Source: IOR16 sp034927775 | GTDB lineage: Bacteria > Bacillota > Clostridia > Peptostreptococcales > Anaerovoracaceae | DNA: 8,589 bases | Direction: 5' to 3' | NCBI GenBank assembly: GCA_034927775.1 | Contig: JAYFPL010000115.1 | Span: 1 to 8,589, forward strand | Part shown: piece by piece, positions 1 through 8,200 of the stretch | Layout: every line of letters starts with the position of its first letter | Position numbering within the stretch: position 1 is the first letter of the stretch | Made by a program: the position numbers and the translations under genes | The notes under the pieces: generated by a model | What the model saw: the letters and a program-made list of their open reading frames with translations, nothing else | What the model was told of the DNA's origin: nothing | The model's database searches: none

Positions 1-1
1 T

Positions 2-499
2 GCATATGCTTGCGGAATCGGAGCAGGTCGTGCTGGTATCTTAGAAACTACGTTTAAAGAAGAAACAGAAACTGATTTGTTTGGTGAACAGGCTGTTCTT
101 TGCGGTGGCGTTACTGAATTGATGAAGGCTGGTTTTGATACTTTGGTAGAAGCTGGATACGAGCCAGAAATGGCTTATTTTGAATGTATACATGAAATGA
201 AACTGATTGTTGATCTAATCAATAGTGGTGGATTTGCTATGATGCGTTACTCTATTTCAAACACTGCGGAATATGGTGATTATAGAACCGGTACTCGTCT
301 AATTACAGAGGAAACAAGAAAAGAAATGAAGAAAGTTCTTCATGAAATTCAGAATGGAGAATTTGCAAGTGAATTCATTCAGGAATTCAAGAGCGGCGGA
401 CAGGCAAAATTCCTTGCAACACGTCGTATGGAATCACAGCATCCATTAGAAATAGTTGGAGCAGAGCTCAGAAAGATGATGAGCTGGTTGAAAAAATAA
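2..499 (+). CDS. ilvC: Ketol-acid reductoisomerase, C-terminal half (5' end outside window)
   Basis: This enzyme isomerises and reduces 2-acetolactate or 2-aceto-2-hydroxybutyrate to the 2,3-dihydroxy acids of valine and isoleucine synthesis, using Mg2+ and NAD(P)H in the cytoplasm. The reading frame is open from base 2 and continues upstream, so only the last 165 residues are seen. They form the knotted C-terminal domain. All expected metal and substrate residues are visible: Asp25 and Glu29 in TDLFGEQ, Glu61 and Glu65 in YFECIHE, and Ser86 in SISNTAEYG (numbered from the first codon in the window). Their spacing matches D190/E194/E226/E230/S251 of characterised class I enzymes, which implies about 165 missing residues and a total near 330, the usual short class I length. 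The TTG at 77 is internal and not a start. The nucleotide-binding loop that sets NADH or NADPH preference lies outside the window. The stop codon is 12 nt before ilvD, so the two genes are probably co-transcribed. Confidence 0.97.
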   Translation, partial: AYACGIGAGRAGILETTFKEETETDLFGEQAVLCGGVTELMKAGFDTLVEAGYEPEMAYFECIHEMKLIVDLINSGGFAMMRYSISNTAEYGDYRTGTRLITEETRKEMKKVLHEIQNGEFASEFIQEFKSGGQAKFLATRRMESQHPLEIVGAELRKMMSWLKK

Positions 500-511
500 G
501 GCGAGAATTCT

Positions 512-2176
512 ATGGCATTACGTAGTGCAAATGTAACACAAGGTATAGAACGAGCTCCAAATCGAAGTTTATTTTATGCAATGGGTTATACAAAAGAAGA
601 ATTGGATCGTCCTTTAATCGGAGTGGTTTCCGCGCACAGTGAAATTGTGCCGGGCCACTTTCATTTAGATAAAATCACAGAGGCTGTCAAAGCTGGTGTG
701 CGTATGGCAGGAGGAACGCCAATTGTCGTTCCTGCTATCGGTGTCTGCGATGGAATTGCAATGGGACATCTTGGGATGAAATATAGTCTTGCCAGTCGTG
801 AACTAATCGCAGACAGTGTAGAAACTATGGCTATGGCACATTGTTTTGATGGTTTGGTTTTGGTTCCGAATTGCGATAAGATTGTACCCGGCATGATTAT
901 GGCTGCGGTTAGACTTAATATACCTGCGGTTGTATGTTCCGGCGGTCCAATGATGGCAGGGCTTGTTGATGGAAGAGAAACAAGCTTATCTCAAATGTTT
1001 GAAGCTGTTGGTGCTAGAAAAGCAAACTTAATTGATGATGAAAAATTGATGGAGTTTGAAAATAATACTTGTCCCGGATGTGGTTCTTGCGCCGGTATGT
1101 ATACGGCAAACAGTATGAACTGCTTGGCAGAAGCTGTAGGAATTGCACTTCCTGGAAACGGTACAATTCCGGCGGTTCACAGTGGTCGTACGCAACTTGC
1201 AAAACACGCTGGTATGGCCATTATGAATTTGGTAGAAAAGGACATCAAGGCAAGAGATATCATCAATGAAAAGTCCCTTAAAAATGCACTTGCTTGCGAC
1301 ATGGCACTGGGATGTTCCTCAAACAGTGTATTGCATCTTTTAGCGATTGCAAATGAAGCAGGTGTTCCTTTAGATTTAAATTTGTTTAACGAAATAAACA
1401 GTAAGGTGCCTAATCTCTGTCATTTGGCTCCAGCTGGTGAAACACATATGCAGGATTTAAACCGTGCAGGAGGGATTCCGGCGGTACAGGCAGAACTTGT
1501 TAAAGGTGGTTACTTGGACGATAGTGTTATTACAGCTACAGGAAAAAGCATTAAGGAAAACATTCAAGGTGCTTTCATTAAAGATACCAACGCCATTCGT
1601 CCAATTGAAAATCCGTACAGCAAAACAGGCGGGATTGCTATTCTTTGGGGAAACATTGCTAAGGACGGTTGTGTTGTAAAGCAAAGTGCAGTTGCTAAAG
1701 AAATGCTTGTTCATACTGGACCAGCAAGAGTCTTTAACAGTGAAGAGGAAGCCATTGATGCAATTTATAACGGAAAGATTATACCGGGAGATGTTGTGGT
1801 TATTCGATATGAAGGACCAAAAGGCGGTCCCGGCATGCGAGAAATGCTGAATCCAACCAGTGCTTTAGCTGGGATGAAGTTGGATAAAACCGTTGCGTTA
1901 ATTACTGACGGTAGATTTAGTGGAGCAAGCAGAGGCGCATCCATTGGACATGTCAGTCCGGAAGCAGCAAGCGGTGGAGAAATTGGTTTGCTTCAAGAAA
2001 ATGATTTGATCGAAATTAATATACCGGAATCCAAAATTAATGCAAAGGTAAGTGAAGAAGAATTTGAAAAGCGAAGAGCGCTTTATGTACAACCAGAACC
2101 AAATATCAAATCCGGTTGGCTTGCACGCTACGCTAGGATGGTTTCTTCCGCAAACACTGGAGCTGTTATGAAATAA
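512..2176 (+). CDS. ilvD: Dihydroxy-acid dehydratase
   Basis: This Fe-S enzyme dehydrates 2,3-dihydroxyisovalerate and 2,3-dihydroxy-3-methylvalerate to 2-keto acids, the third common step of valine and isoleucine synthesis. The protein has 554 residues, normal for the IlvD/Edd family. Visible motifs include DGIAMGH (80-86), NCDKIVPGM (120-128; Cys121 is a cluster ligand and Lys123 matches the Mg-binding lysine), CPGCGSCAGMYTANSMNC (187-204), RYEGPKGGPGM (432-442) and TDGRFSG (465-471; Ser470 is the likely catalytic base). The N-terminal segment reads VPGHFHL (46-52) and lacks the extra cysteine that [2Fe-2S] enzymes carry there. It resembles the E. coli enzyme, so an oxygen-sensitive [4Fe-4S] cluster is inferred. 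The ATG start has a modest AAGG site at 498-501 that overlaps the ilvC stop codon, suggesting translational coupling. The 19-nt gap to ilvA also fits one operon. The alternative family member, phosphogluconate dehydratase (Edd), is unlikely given the ilv neighbours and the length. Confidence 0.97.
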   Translation: MALRSANVTQGIERAPNRSLFYAMGYTKEELDRPLIGVVSAHSEIVPGHFHLDKITEAVKAGVRMAGGTPIVVPAIGVCDGIAMGHLGMKYSLASRELIADSVETMAMAHCFDGLVLVPNCDKIVPGMIMAAVRLNIPAVVCSGGPMMAGLVDGRETSLSQMFEAVGARKANLIDDEKLMEFENNTCPGCGSCAGMYTANSMNCLAEAVGIALPGNGTIPAVHSGRTQLAKHAGMAIMNLVEKDIKARDIINEKSLKNALACDMALGCSSNSVLHLLAIANEAGVPLDLNLFNEINSKVPNLCHLAPAGETHMQDLNRAGGIPAVQAELVKGGYLDDSVITATGKSIKENIQGAFIKDTNAIRPIENPYSKTGGIAILWGNIAKDGCVVKQSAVAKEMLVHTGPARVFNSEEEAIDAIYNGKIIPGDVVVIRYEGPKGGPGMREMLNPTSALAGMKLDKTVALITDGRFSGASRGASIGHVSPEAASGGEIGLLQENDLIEINIPESKINAKVSEEEFEKRRALYVQPEPNIKSGWLARYARMVSSANTGAVMK

Positions 2177-2195
2177 GACTGGAGGAACTAGACCT

Positions 2196-3404
2196 ATGCT
2201 AACTTTGGATAAAATATACCACGCTGCTTTTGTTTTAAAAAGTGTAGCGCGTAAAACGGATTTAATTGCAGCTTCCGCCCTTTCTTTCAAAGAGTGTGAG
2301 CTTTATTTAAAAACAGAAAACTTACAAGTTACAGGAAGCTTTAAGCTACGAGGTGCTTATTATAAAATAAGCCAATTGAATGAAGAAGAAAAAGCAAAAG
2401 GCATCATTGCATGCAGCGCAGGCAATCATGCTCAAGGCGTTGCGTTGGCTGGAGCAAAAAATAAGATTCCAAGTATCATTTGTATGCCGGATGGCGCTCC
2501 TATCAGTAAAGTAGAGGCGACCAAAAGTTATGGAGCTGAGGTCTGTCTTGTTAAAGGCACCTATGATGATGCACATACAAGAGCAGTCGAATTACAGGAA
2601 GAAAAAGGTTATACCTTTATTCATCCTTTTGATGATCCGGATGTAATTGCAGGGCAAGGAACCATTGGGCTTGAAATTTTAGATCAGCTTCCTGATGTAG
2701 ATGCCGTTATCGTACCGATTGGCGGCGGAGGGTTGATTAGTGGTGTTGCTTATGCGATTAAGCATCTAAAACCAGAGTGTAAAGTATACGGTGTTCAAGC
2801 TGCAGGTGCACCAAGTATGTACGAGTCTATTCAAAAAAATGAAAAAATTACATTGAATTCGGTAGATACGTTTGCAGATGGGATCGCAGTAAAGCATCCC
2901 GGAGATTTAACTTACGATATTATTTCTCAATATGTAGATGAAATTGTAACGGTAAATGATGATGAAATTGCTGCTGCTATTTTAGCCTTAATTGAAAAAC
3001 AAAAGCTGATTGCAGAAGGTGCAGGAGCTGTTTCGGTTGCAGCTGCTTTATTTAATAAAATTGATCTTACAGGCAAAAAAGTTGTAAGTTTGGTAAGTGG
3101 GGGAAACATTGATGTTAGCATTCTTAGCCGTGTCATTACCAGAGGTTTGGTGAGGAACGGAAGAAACAGTACACTTACCATTGCACTCATTGATAAACCT
3201 GGACAGCTTCAAGGTGTAAGTGAAATCATTAGTCGCTGCGGTGGTAATGTAGTTAGCGTACACCATGACCGTGGAGATCAAAACATGGCAATCAATAGCT
3301 GTTTCTTAAAGGTTGGAATGGAAACAAGAGATCATGAGCAGGTAGCGGAAATCAAAAAAGCGCTTACGGATGCAGGTTTTAAATTAGTAAGTGAACGAGT
3401 CTAA
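2196..3404 (+). CDS. ilvA: Threonine ammonia-lyase (threonine dehydratase), medium form with C-terminal ACT domain
   Basis: This PLP enzyme deaminates L-threonine to 2-ketobutyrate and ammonia, the entry step to isoleucine. The protein has 402 residues. The fold-type II PLP core covers about 1-315: TGSFKLRGA (46-54) holds the PLP lysine, Lys50; SAGNHAQGVA (74-83) is the substrate loop; and GGGG (176-179) binds the cofactor phosphate. SGGNID (301-306) closes the core. Residues 325-402 form one ACT-like domain (DKPGQL near 333, then NVVSVHHDRG at 351-360). This matches the roughly 400-residue medium form, not the 500-residue E. coli IlvA with two regulatory domains. The catabolic TdcB type is the main alternative, but the position between ilvD and ilvE favours a biosynthetic role. 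The ACT domain suggests amino acid feedback, though the effector cannot be read from sequence. The ATG has a strong GGAGG site at 2181-2185, with a 10-nt spacer. Confidence 0.94.
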   Translation: MLTLDKIYHAAFVLKSVARKTDLIAASALSFKECELYLKTENLQVTGSFKLRGAYYKISQLNEEEKAKGIIACSAGNHAQGVALAGAKNKIPSIICMPDGAPISKVEATKSYGAEVCLVKGTYDDAHTRAVELQEEKGYTFIHPFDDPDVIAGQGTIGLEILDQLPDVDAVIVPIGGGGLISGVAYAIKHLKPECKVYGVQAAGAPSMYESIQKNEKITLNSVDTFADGIAVKHPGDLTYDIISQYVDEIVTVNDDEIAAAILALIEKQKLIAEGAGAVSVAAALFNKIDLTGKKVVSLVSGGNIDVSILSRVITRGLVRNGRNSTLTIALIDKPGQLQGVSEIISRCGGNVVSVHHDRGDQNMAINSCFLKVGMETRDHEQVAEIKKALTDAGFKLVSERV

Positions 3405-3458
3405 CGAGATTTAGTATTATATTTAAATTTCGATTATGTATAGATAAAAGATTTGTCT

Positions 3459-3466
3459 GGAAAGGG
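3459..3466 (+). promoter_or_regulatory. Ribosome binding site deciding the ilvE start
   Basis: GGAAAGGG lies 10 nt before the TTG at 3477 and is the only convincing Shine-Dalgarno match in the ilvA-ilvE gap. It supports TTG 3477 over TTG 3453, which lies upstream of it, and over GTG 3468, which is only 1 nt downstream and too close. Confidence 0.65.
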
Positions 3467-3476
3467 TGTGACAACA

Positions 3477-4547
3477 TTGGAAAATATAATAATAGAATTA
3501 ACTAAGAATCCGAAAACAAGACCGGTTGATGAGAATTCATTGGACTTTGGAAGCGTTTTTTCTGACCATATGTTTATTATGGAATATGAGCAAGAAAAAG
3601 GCTGGCATTCTCCTCGAATCGTTCCTTACGGCCCAATCCCTCTAGATCCGGCTGCAATGTGTCTGCATTATGGCCAAGAAGTTTTTGAAGGAATGAAAGC
3701 TTATCGCGCAGAAGATGGAACTATAAATTTATTTCGACCGGATGAAAACTTTAAACGTTTGAACTTATCCAATGATCGTCTGTGTATTCCGGAAATCGAT
3801 GTTGATTTTTGCATTGAGGCAACAAAAAAATTAGTAGAAATTGATAAGGATTGGGTGCCAAGTGCTCCAAATACATCTCTTTACTTAAGGCCTTTCATCT
3901 TTTGTCATGAAGCGAATTTAGGGGTTAAAGCAGGTGATCAGTATTTATTTGTTATCATTGCTTCCCCATCAGGACCTTATTACAAAGAAGGCTTAAATCC
4001 TGTAAAAATCTACGTTGAAAACAAATATGTCCGTACAGTAAAAGGCGGTACGGGTATGGCGAAAACCGGTGGAAATTATGCGTCTAGTTTAAAAGCAGGC
4101 GTTGAAGCTCATGAACAAGGCTATAGTCAAGTATTATGGTTGGATGGAATTGAAAACCAGTACATTGAAGAGGTTGGAGCTATGAATATTTTCTTCCGGA
4201 TTGGAGATGAAGTCATCACACCGGAACTTTCCGGAAGTATTTTAGGCGGAATCACTCGTAAGAGTGTTGTTGCTTTGCTTCAAAAGGATGGTTATAAGGT
4301 AAGCGAACGCCGGATCAGCATTTCTGAAGTAGAAGAAGCTCATAAAAATGGAGAACTGAAAGAAGTGTTTGGAACGGGTACTGCGGCCGTTATCAGTCCG
4401 GTAGGAATCTTAAAGTATGACAATAATGTGATGGAAATCAACAATCAAGAAATTGGTGAATTAAGCCAATATCTTTATGATACATTAACCGGAATTCAGT
4501 GGGGTAAATCAGCTGGACCGGAAGGTTGGGTAGTAAAGGTTTGCTAA
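3477..4547 (+). CDS. ilvE: Branched-chain amino acid aminotransferase, ilvE class II, TTG start
   Basis: This PLP aminotransferase interconverts leucine, isoleucine or valine and their 2-keto acids with glutamate/2-oxoglutarate, the last step of the pathway. From the chosen start it has 356 residues, typical for the BCAT type II group shared by many Firmicutes and mitochondria. Visible motifs are FSDHMF (28-33), HYGQEVFEGMKAYR (64-77), KGGTGMAKTGGNY (189-201; Lys196 is the PLP lysine), EEVGAMN (231-237; Glu232 is the likely partner of the PLP ring nitrogen), GSILGGITR (253-261) and GTGTAAVISPVG (299-310). No ATG lies near the 5' end. TTG at 3477 is preferred because GGAAAGGG at 3459-3466 sits 10 nt upstream. 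An in-frame TTG at 3453 would add 8 residues (SGKGVTT in that stretch) but has only a poor ribosome site and would translate through the good one. It is the last operon gene; a terminator begins 45 nt after its stop codon. Confidence 0.94.
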   Translation: MENIIIELTKNPKTRPVDENSLDFGSVFSDHMFIMEYEQEKGWHSPRIVPYGPIPLDPAAMCLHYGQEVFEGMKAYRAEDGTINLFRPDENFKRLNLSNDRLCIPEIDVDFCIEATKKLVEIDKDWVPSAPNTSLYLRPFIFCHEANLGVKAGDQYLFVIIASPSGPYYKEGLNPVKIYVENKYVRTVKGGTGMAKTGGNYASSLKAGVEAHEQGYSQVLWLDGIENQYIEEVGAMNIFFRIGDEVITPELSGSILGGITRKSVVALLQKDGYKVSERRISISEVEEAHKNGELKEVFGTGTAAVISPVGILKYDNNVMEINNQEIGELSQYLYDTLTGIQWGKSAGPEGWVVKVC

Positions 4548-4591
4548 AAAAATATTTGTCATTTTCGGAAAAGAAAGAATATTATAAAGTT

Positions 4592-4626
4592 AAGGCCTAC
4601 TTTTATTAGTAGGTCTTGCATTTTTT
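4592..4626 (+). terminator. Rho-independent terminator of the ilv operon
   Basis: AAGGCCTACT (4592-4601) pairs with AGTAGGTCTT (4608-4617). The stem has 10 pairs including one G-T wobble, and the loop is the 6 nt TTTATT. After GCA comes a run of six T at 4621-4626. It begins 45 nt after the ilvE stop and separates the ilv genes from pyc. The 3' arm and T-run may also supply the -35 region of the pyc promoter. Confidence 0.88.
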
Positions 4627-4644
4627 GGCGCGTTTTGATACAAT
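4616..4644 (+). promoter_or_regulatory. Candidate sigma-A promoter for pyc
   Basis: TGATACAAT (4636-4644) is an extended -10 element, with hexamer TACAAT one base from consensus. TTGCAT at 4616-4621 is a partial -35 match (TTG kept) with a 17-nt spacer. Transcription would start near 4651 and give an AT-rich leader of about 74 nt with no riboswitch or attenuator that I can recognise. The -35 box overlaps the upstream terminator's 3' arm. The extended -10 carries most of the support. Confidence 0.5.
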
Positions 4645-4724
4645 ATAGAGATATATTATTTTTTTTGATTGAAATAAAATTAAGCTTTAAAAGTAATTAA
4701 AAATAAAAATAGAAAGGGGAAGTC

Positions 4725-7700
4725 ATGAAAAAATTTAAACGTATTTTAGTTGCAAATCGTGGCGAAATTGCAATCAGAGTATTTAGAGCATGCAGAGATC
4801 TTGGCATCCGTTCGGTTGCCATTTATTCGGAAGAAGATAAAAATTCCTTATTCCGTACAAAAGCAGATGAATCCTATCAGGTGGGAAAAGGAAAAGCACC
4901 CGTTGAAGCTTATTTAGGAATGAGTGAAATCATTGAATTAGCAAAATCAAAAGGTGTAGATGCGATTCATCCTGGTTATGGTTTTCTTTCGGAAAACACA
5001 GAATTTGCTCGTCTTTGTCAAGAAGAAGGCATTGAATTTATCGGTCCGACACATCAAATGATGGAGCGTTTGGGCGATAAGATTCAATCTAAGATAGTAG
5101 CACACGAGGTAGGTGTACCCACCATTCCTGGCGTTGACGAAGCAATCAAATCCGAAGAAGATGCACTGAAATTTGCAGAATTCTGCGGTTATCCGGTTAT
5201 GCTGAAGGCAGCCGCAGGTGGCGGCGGTCGTGGTATGCGTATTGTAAGAGATGCTAAAGATTTAATTCCGGAATTTAACAGTGCACAAAGCGAAGCAAGA
5301 AAAGCCTTTGGTATTGATGATATCTTTATTGAAAAATATGTAGAACGTCCAAAACATATCGAAGTTCAAATTTTAGGTGATAAATTCGGTAATATTGTAC
5401 ATTTACATGAAAGAGATTGCTCGATTCAGAGACGTCACCAGAAAGTAGTAGAATTTACGCCGGCGCTTTGTATCACGGAAGAGCAGAGAGAGGCAATATG
5501 CAATGATGCATTAAAAATAGCAAGTGCTGTAAAGTATCAAAGTGCAGGTACGGTTGAATTTTTATTGGATAAAGATGGAAAACATTATTTTATAGAAATG
5601 AATCCTCGTATCCAGGTAGAACATACAGTTACAGAAATGGTAACCAACATTGATATTGTACAGGCTCAAATTCTTATAGCACAGGGCCATACCCTGGATT
5701 CTGAGGAGATCGGTATAAAATCTCAAAATGATATCAAACCAAGAGGCTTCTCCATTCAGTGTCGTGTAACAACAGAAGATCCTACAAATCAATTTGCTCC
5801 TGACACCGGAATCATTGATGTATATCGTACTGGATCAGGATTTGGCATTCGTCTCGACGGTGGAAACGGTTTTACCGGAGCAACGATTACTCCTTATTAC
5901 GACAGCTTACTTGTTAAAATTACTTCTTTAGGGAGAACATGGAAAGACGCTGTCAATAAATCCAGTCGTGCGCTTGATGAATTAAAAATCAAAGGTGTTA
6001 AAACAAATATTACTTTCCTTATGAATGTTCTTCACAGTAAGGAATTCATTGAAGGAACTTGTGATACGGGATTTATTGGAGATCATCCTGAATTACTAAA
6101 TATTAAAGCCAGTGAAGATAAGGAATTAAAGGTACTTCGATTCCTCGGTAACAAAAGCATTAATGAAACCAAAGGCAATAAGCCTCAATTTGACGTACCA
6201 CATGTTCCAAAATTTGAGGCAAGTCAATTAGAAGGTCTATCCGGGACGAAACAAATTCTGGATAAAGAAGGACCGGAAAAACTTTCACAGTGGGTTTTGG
6301 ATCAAAAGCGTCTGCTGCTTACAGATACAACAATGCGTGATGCGCAGCAGTCTTTGATGGCAACACGAGTTAGAACGATTGATATGACTAAAATTGCTCC
6401 TGCTGTTTCCTATTATGGTAAAGATTTATTCTCTTTAGAAATGTGGGGCGGTGCGACTTTTGACGTTGCTTATCGTTTCTTAAACGAAGATCCATGGGAA
6501 CGTCTTGCACTTCTTCGTAATAAGATTCCTAATGTATTGCTTCAAATGTTAATACGAGGAGCAAATGCAGTTGGATATAAAAATTATCCGGACAATGTCG
6601 TTCGTAAATTTGTTCAGGAAGCTGCAAAGTCAGGAATTGACGTATTCCGTGTATTTGACTCGTTAAATTGGATTCAAGGTATGGAAGTGGCTATGGATGA
6701 GGTTCGTAACCAAGGTAAGGTTGTCGAGGCTTGCGTTTGCTACACTGGAGATATCTTGGACGAAAAGAGAGACAAATACAGCTTGAACTATTATCTAAAG
6801 ATGGCGAAAGAATTGGAAAAACGCGGAGCAAACATACTTGCCATCAAGGATATGTCCAGCTTACTCAAACCAATGGCAGCGCATAAGCTGATTACAGCAT
6901 TAAAAAATGAGATATCTATCCCTGTACATTTGCATACGCACGATACAAGTGGTAATGGTGGAGCAACAATACTAATGGCTGCCATGGCAGGAGTAGACAT
7001 TGTCGATACCGCATTTAATGCTTTTGCAGGACTTACAAGTCAGCCGGCATTAAATTCCATTGTAGCCGCTCTTGAAAATACAGAACGTGCAACGGGACTT
7101 CCTTTAGATGGTATGCAGGAAATTTCAAACTATTGGAATTCCGTACGACCGGTTTACAGCCAATTCGAATCGGAATTAAAGGGTGGTACTGCAGAAATCT
7201 ATAAATATGAAATGCCTGGAGGACAATACTCCAACCTGCGTTCACAGGTACAGAGCTTTGGTTTGGAACATCGTTTCCAAGACGTAAAGGAAATGTACAA
7301 AATTGTAAACGAAATGCTCGGAGACATTGTTAAAGTAACTCCATCTTCAAAAGCTGTTGGAGATATGGCAATCTTTATGGTACAAAATGATCTAACAGAA
7401 GAAAACATTTACGATAAAGCAAAGGACATGGACTTCCCGGATTCCATAGTATCCTATTTCGAAGGTATGATGGGTCAACCGGAAGGCGGCTTCCCGGAAA
7501 AACTTCAAAAGTTGGTATTAAAGGATCGTACAGCAATTACAACTCGACCTGGAGAATTACTTCTGGATGAAGATTTTGATATGATTCGTACCCATTTAAA
7601 AGAAAAATTCGGCATAGCTGCAACGGACAAAGATGTTTTAAGCTATGCATTGTATCCAAAAGTATTTGAAGATTATTTAAATAACCAGAAAAAAGAAGGA

Positions 7701-8174
7701 AGCTTCAAATACATGGGAAGTGATATTTTCTTCCATGGTTTGGAAGAAGGTGAAACCTGCGAAGTAAAGATTGAAGAAGGAAAAGTTCTTGTAATTAAGC
7801 TTTTAGAAATCAAAAATGCAGATGCGGATGGTAACCGTGAAGTGGTATTCCAAGTTAACGGTATTACTCGTTCGGTTGTGATCAAAGATAAAGAAGCTAA
7901 TACAAAAGCAAGCAAGCAATCTATTTTAATTGCAGATAGTGACGATGATCACGAAATCGGTGCAAATATCCCTGGCAACATCATCAAGCTGTTAGTAAAA
8001 GAAGGGGATGATGTGAAAGCCGGACAGCCGATTGCGGTAATTGAAGCAATGAAGATGGAAACCAATATCATTGCTATCATTGATGGAGTGATCGACAAAA
8101 TATATGTAAAAGAAGGGCAGCAAGTGGTGTCCGGTGAGTTGATCGCAAAAATGAAAAAAGAAAAAGCAGAATAG
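4725..8174 (+). CDS. pyc: Pyruvate carboxylase, single-chain biotin enzyme
   Basis: This enzyme makes oxaloacetate from pyruvate, bicarbonate and ATP, refilling the C4 acid pool for aspartate-family amino acids. The protein has 1149 residues, the full length for the single-chain tetrameric form. The biotin carboxylase domain (about 1-457) has GGGGRGM (165-171), RDCSIQRRHQK (230-240) and EMNPRIQVEH (291-300). The carboxyltransferase domain (about 483-990) has TDTTMRDA (533-540) with metal-ligand Asp539, Arg611 for pyruvate, Lys708 in AIKDM (the lysine carbamylated in known structures), His737 and His739 in HLHTHD, and Thr872 in KVTPSSK. These sit at a constant offset of 10 from the Rhizobium etli enzyme, so the domain has no indels between them. 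The tetramerisation/allosteric part lies at about 990-1063. The biotin carrier domain ends the protein, with biotinyl-Lys1110 in EAMKMETN. AAAGGGGA at 4713-4720 precedes the ATG. Terminators on both sides indicate a monocistronic gene. Response to acetyl-CoA cannot be read from sequence. Confidence 0.98.
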   Translation: MKKFKRILVANRGEIAIRVFRACRDLGIRSVAIYSEEDKNSLFRTKADESYQVGKGKAPVEAYLGMSEIIELAKSKGVDAIHPGYGFLSENTEFARLCQEEGIEFIGPTHQMMERLGDKIQSKIVAHEVGVPTIPGVDEAIKSEEDALKFAEFCGYPVMLKAAAGGGGRGMRIVRDAKDLIPEFNSAQSEARKAFGIDDIFIEKYVERPKHIEVQILGDKFGNIVHLHERDCSIQRRHQKVVEFTPALCITEEQREAICNDALKIASAVKYQSAGTVEFLLDKDGKHYFIEMNPRIQVEHTVTEMVTNIDIVQAQILIAQGHTLDSEEIGIKSQNDIKPRGFSIQCRVTTEDPTNQFAPDTGIIDVYRTGSGFGIRLDGGNGFTGATITPYYDSLLVKITSLGRTWKDAVNKSSRALDELKIKGVKTNITFLMNVLHSKEFIEGTCDTGFIGDHPELLNIKASEDKELKVLRFLGNKSINETKGNKPQFDVPHVPKFEASQLEGLSGTKQILDKEGPEKLSQWVLDQKRLLLTDTTMRDAQQSLMATRVRTIDMTKIAPAVSYYGKDLFSLEMWGGATFDVAYRFLNEDPWERLALLRNKIPNVLLQMLIRGANAVGYKNYPDNVVRKFVQEAAKSGIDVFRVFDSLNWIQGMEVAMDEVRNQGKVVEACVCYTGDILDEKRDKYSLNYYLKMAKELEKRGANILAIKDMSSLLKPMAAHKLITALKNEISIPVHLHTHDTSGNGGATILMAAMAGVDIVDTAFNAFAGLTSQPALNSIVAALENTERATGLPLDGMQEISNYWNSVRPVYSQFESELKGGTAEIYKYEMPGGQYSNLRSQVQSFGLEHRFQDVKEMYKIVNEMLGDIVKVTPSSKAVGDMAIFMVQNDLTEENIYDKAKDMDFPDSIVSYFEGMMGQPEGGFPEKLQKLVLKDRTAITTRPGELLLDEDFDMIRTHLKEKFGIAATDKDVLSYALYPKVFEDYLNNQKKEGSFKYMGSDIFFHGLEEGETCEVKIEEGKVLVIKLLEIKNADADGNREVVFQVNGITRSVVIKDKEANTKASKQSILIADSDDDHEIGANIPGNIIKLLVKEGDDVKAGQPIAVIEAMKMETNIIAIIDGVIDKIYVKEGQQVVSGELIAKMKKEKAE

Positions 8175-8200
8175 TTTATTGCGATTACTAGTAAATGATT

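Noticed and set aside
1898..2290. A 130-codon open frame on the - strand across the ilvD end and ilvA start
   Set aside because: It lies antisense over two well-supported genes, its translation is Cys/Ser/Phe-rich with no family motif, and it crosses their junction.
3405..3476. Possible promoter in the AT-rich ilvA-ilvE gap (TATAGA near 3439)
   Set aside because: No acceptable -35 box lies 15-19 nt upstream, and no terminator follows ilvA. Plain co-transcription explains ilvE.
4548..4724. Riboswitch, T-box or leader peptide in the ilvE-pyc gap
   Set aside because: Apart from the terminator, the candidate promoter and the short A-T dyad, the gap is simple AT-rich sequence. No T-box motif, riboswitch core or small open frame with a ribosome site was seen.
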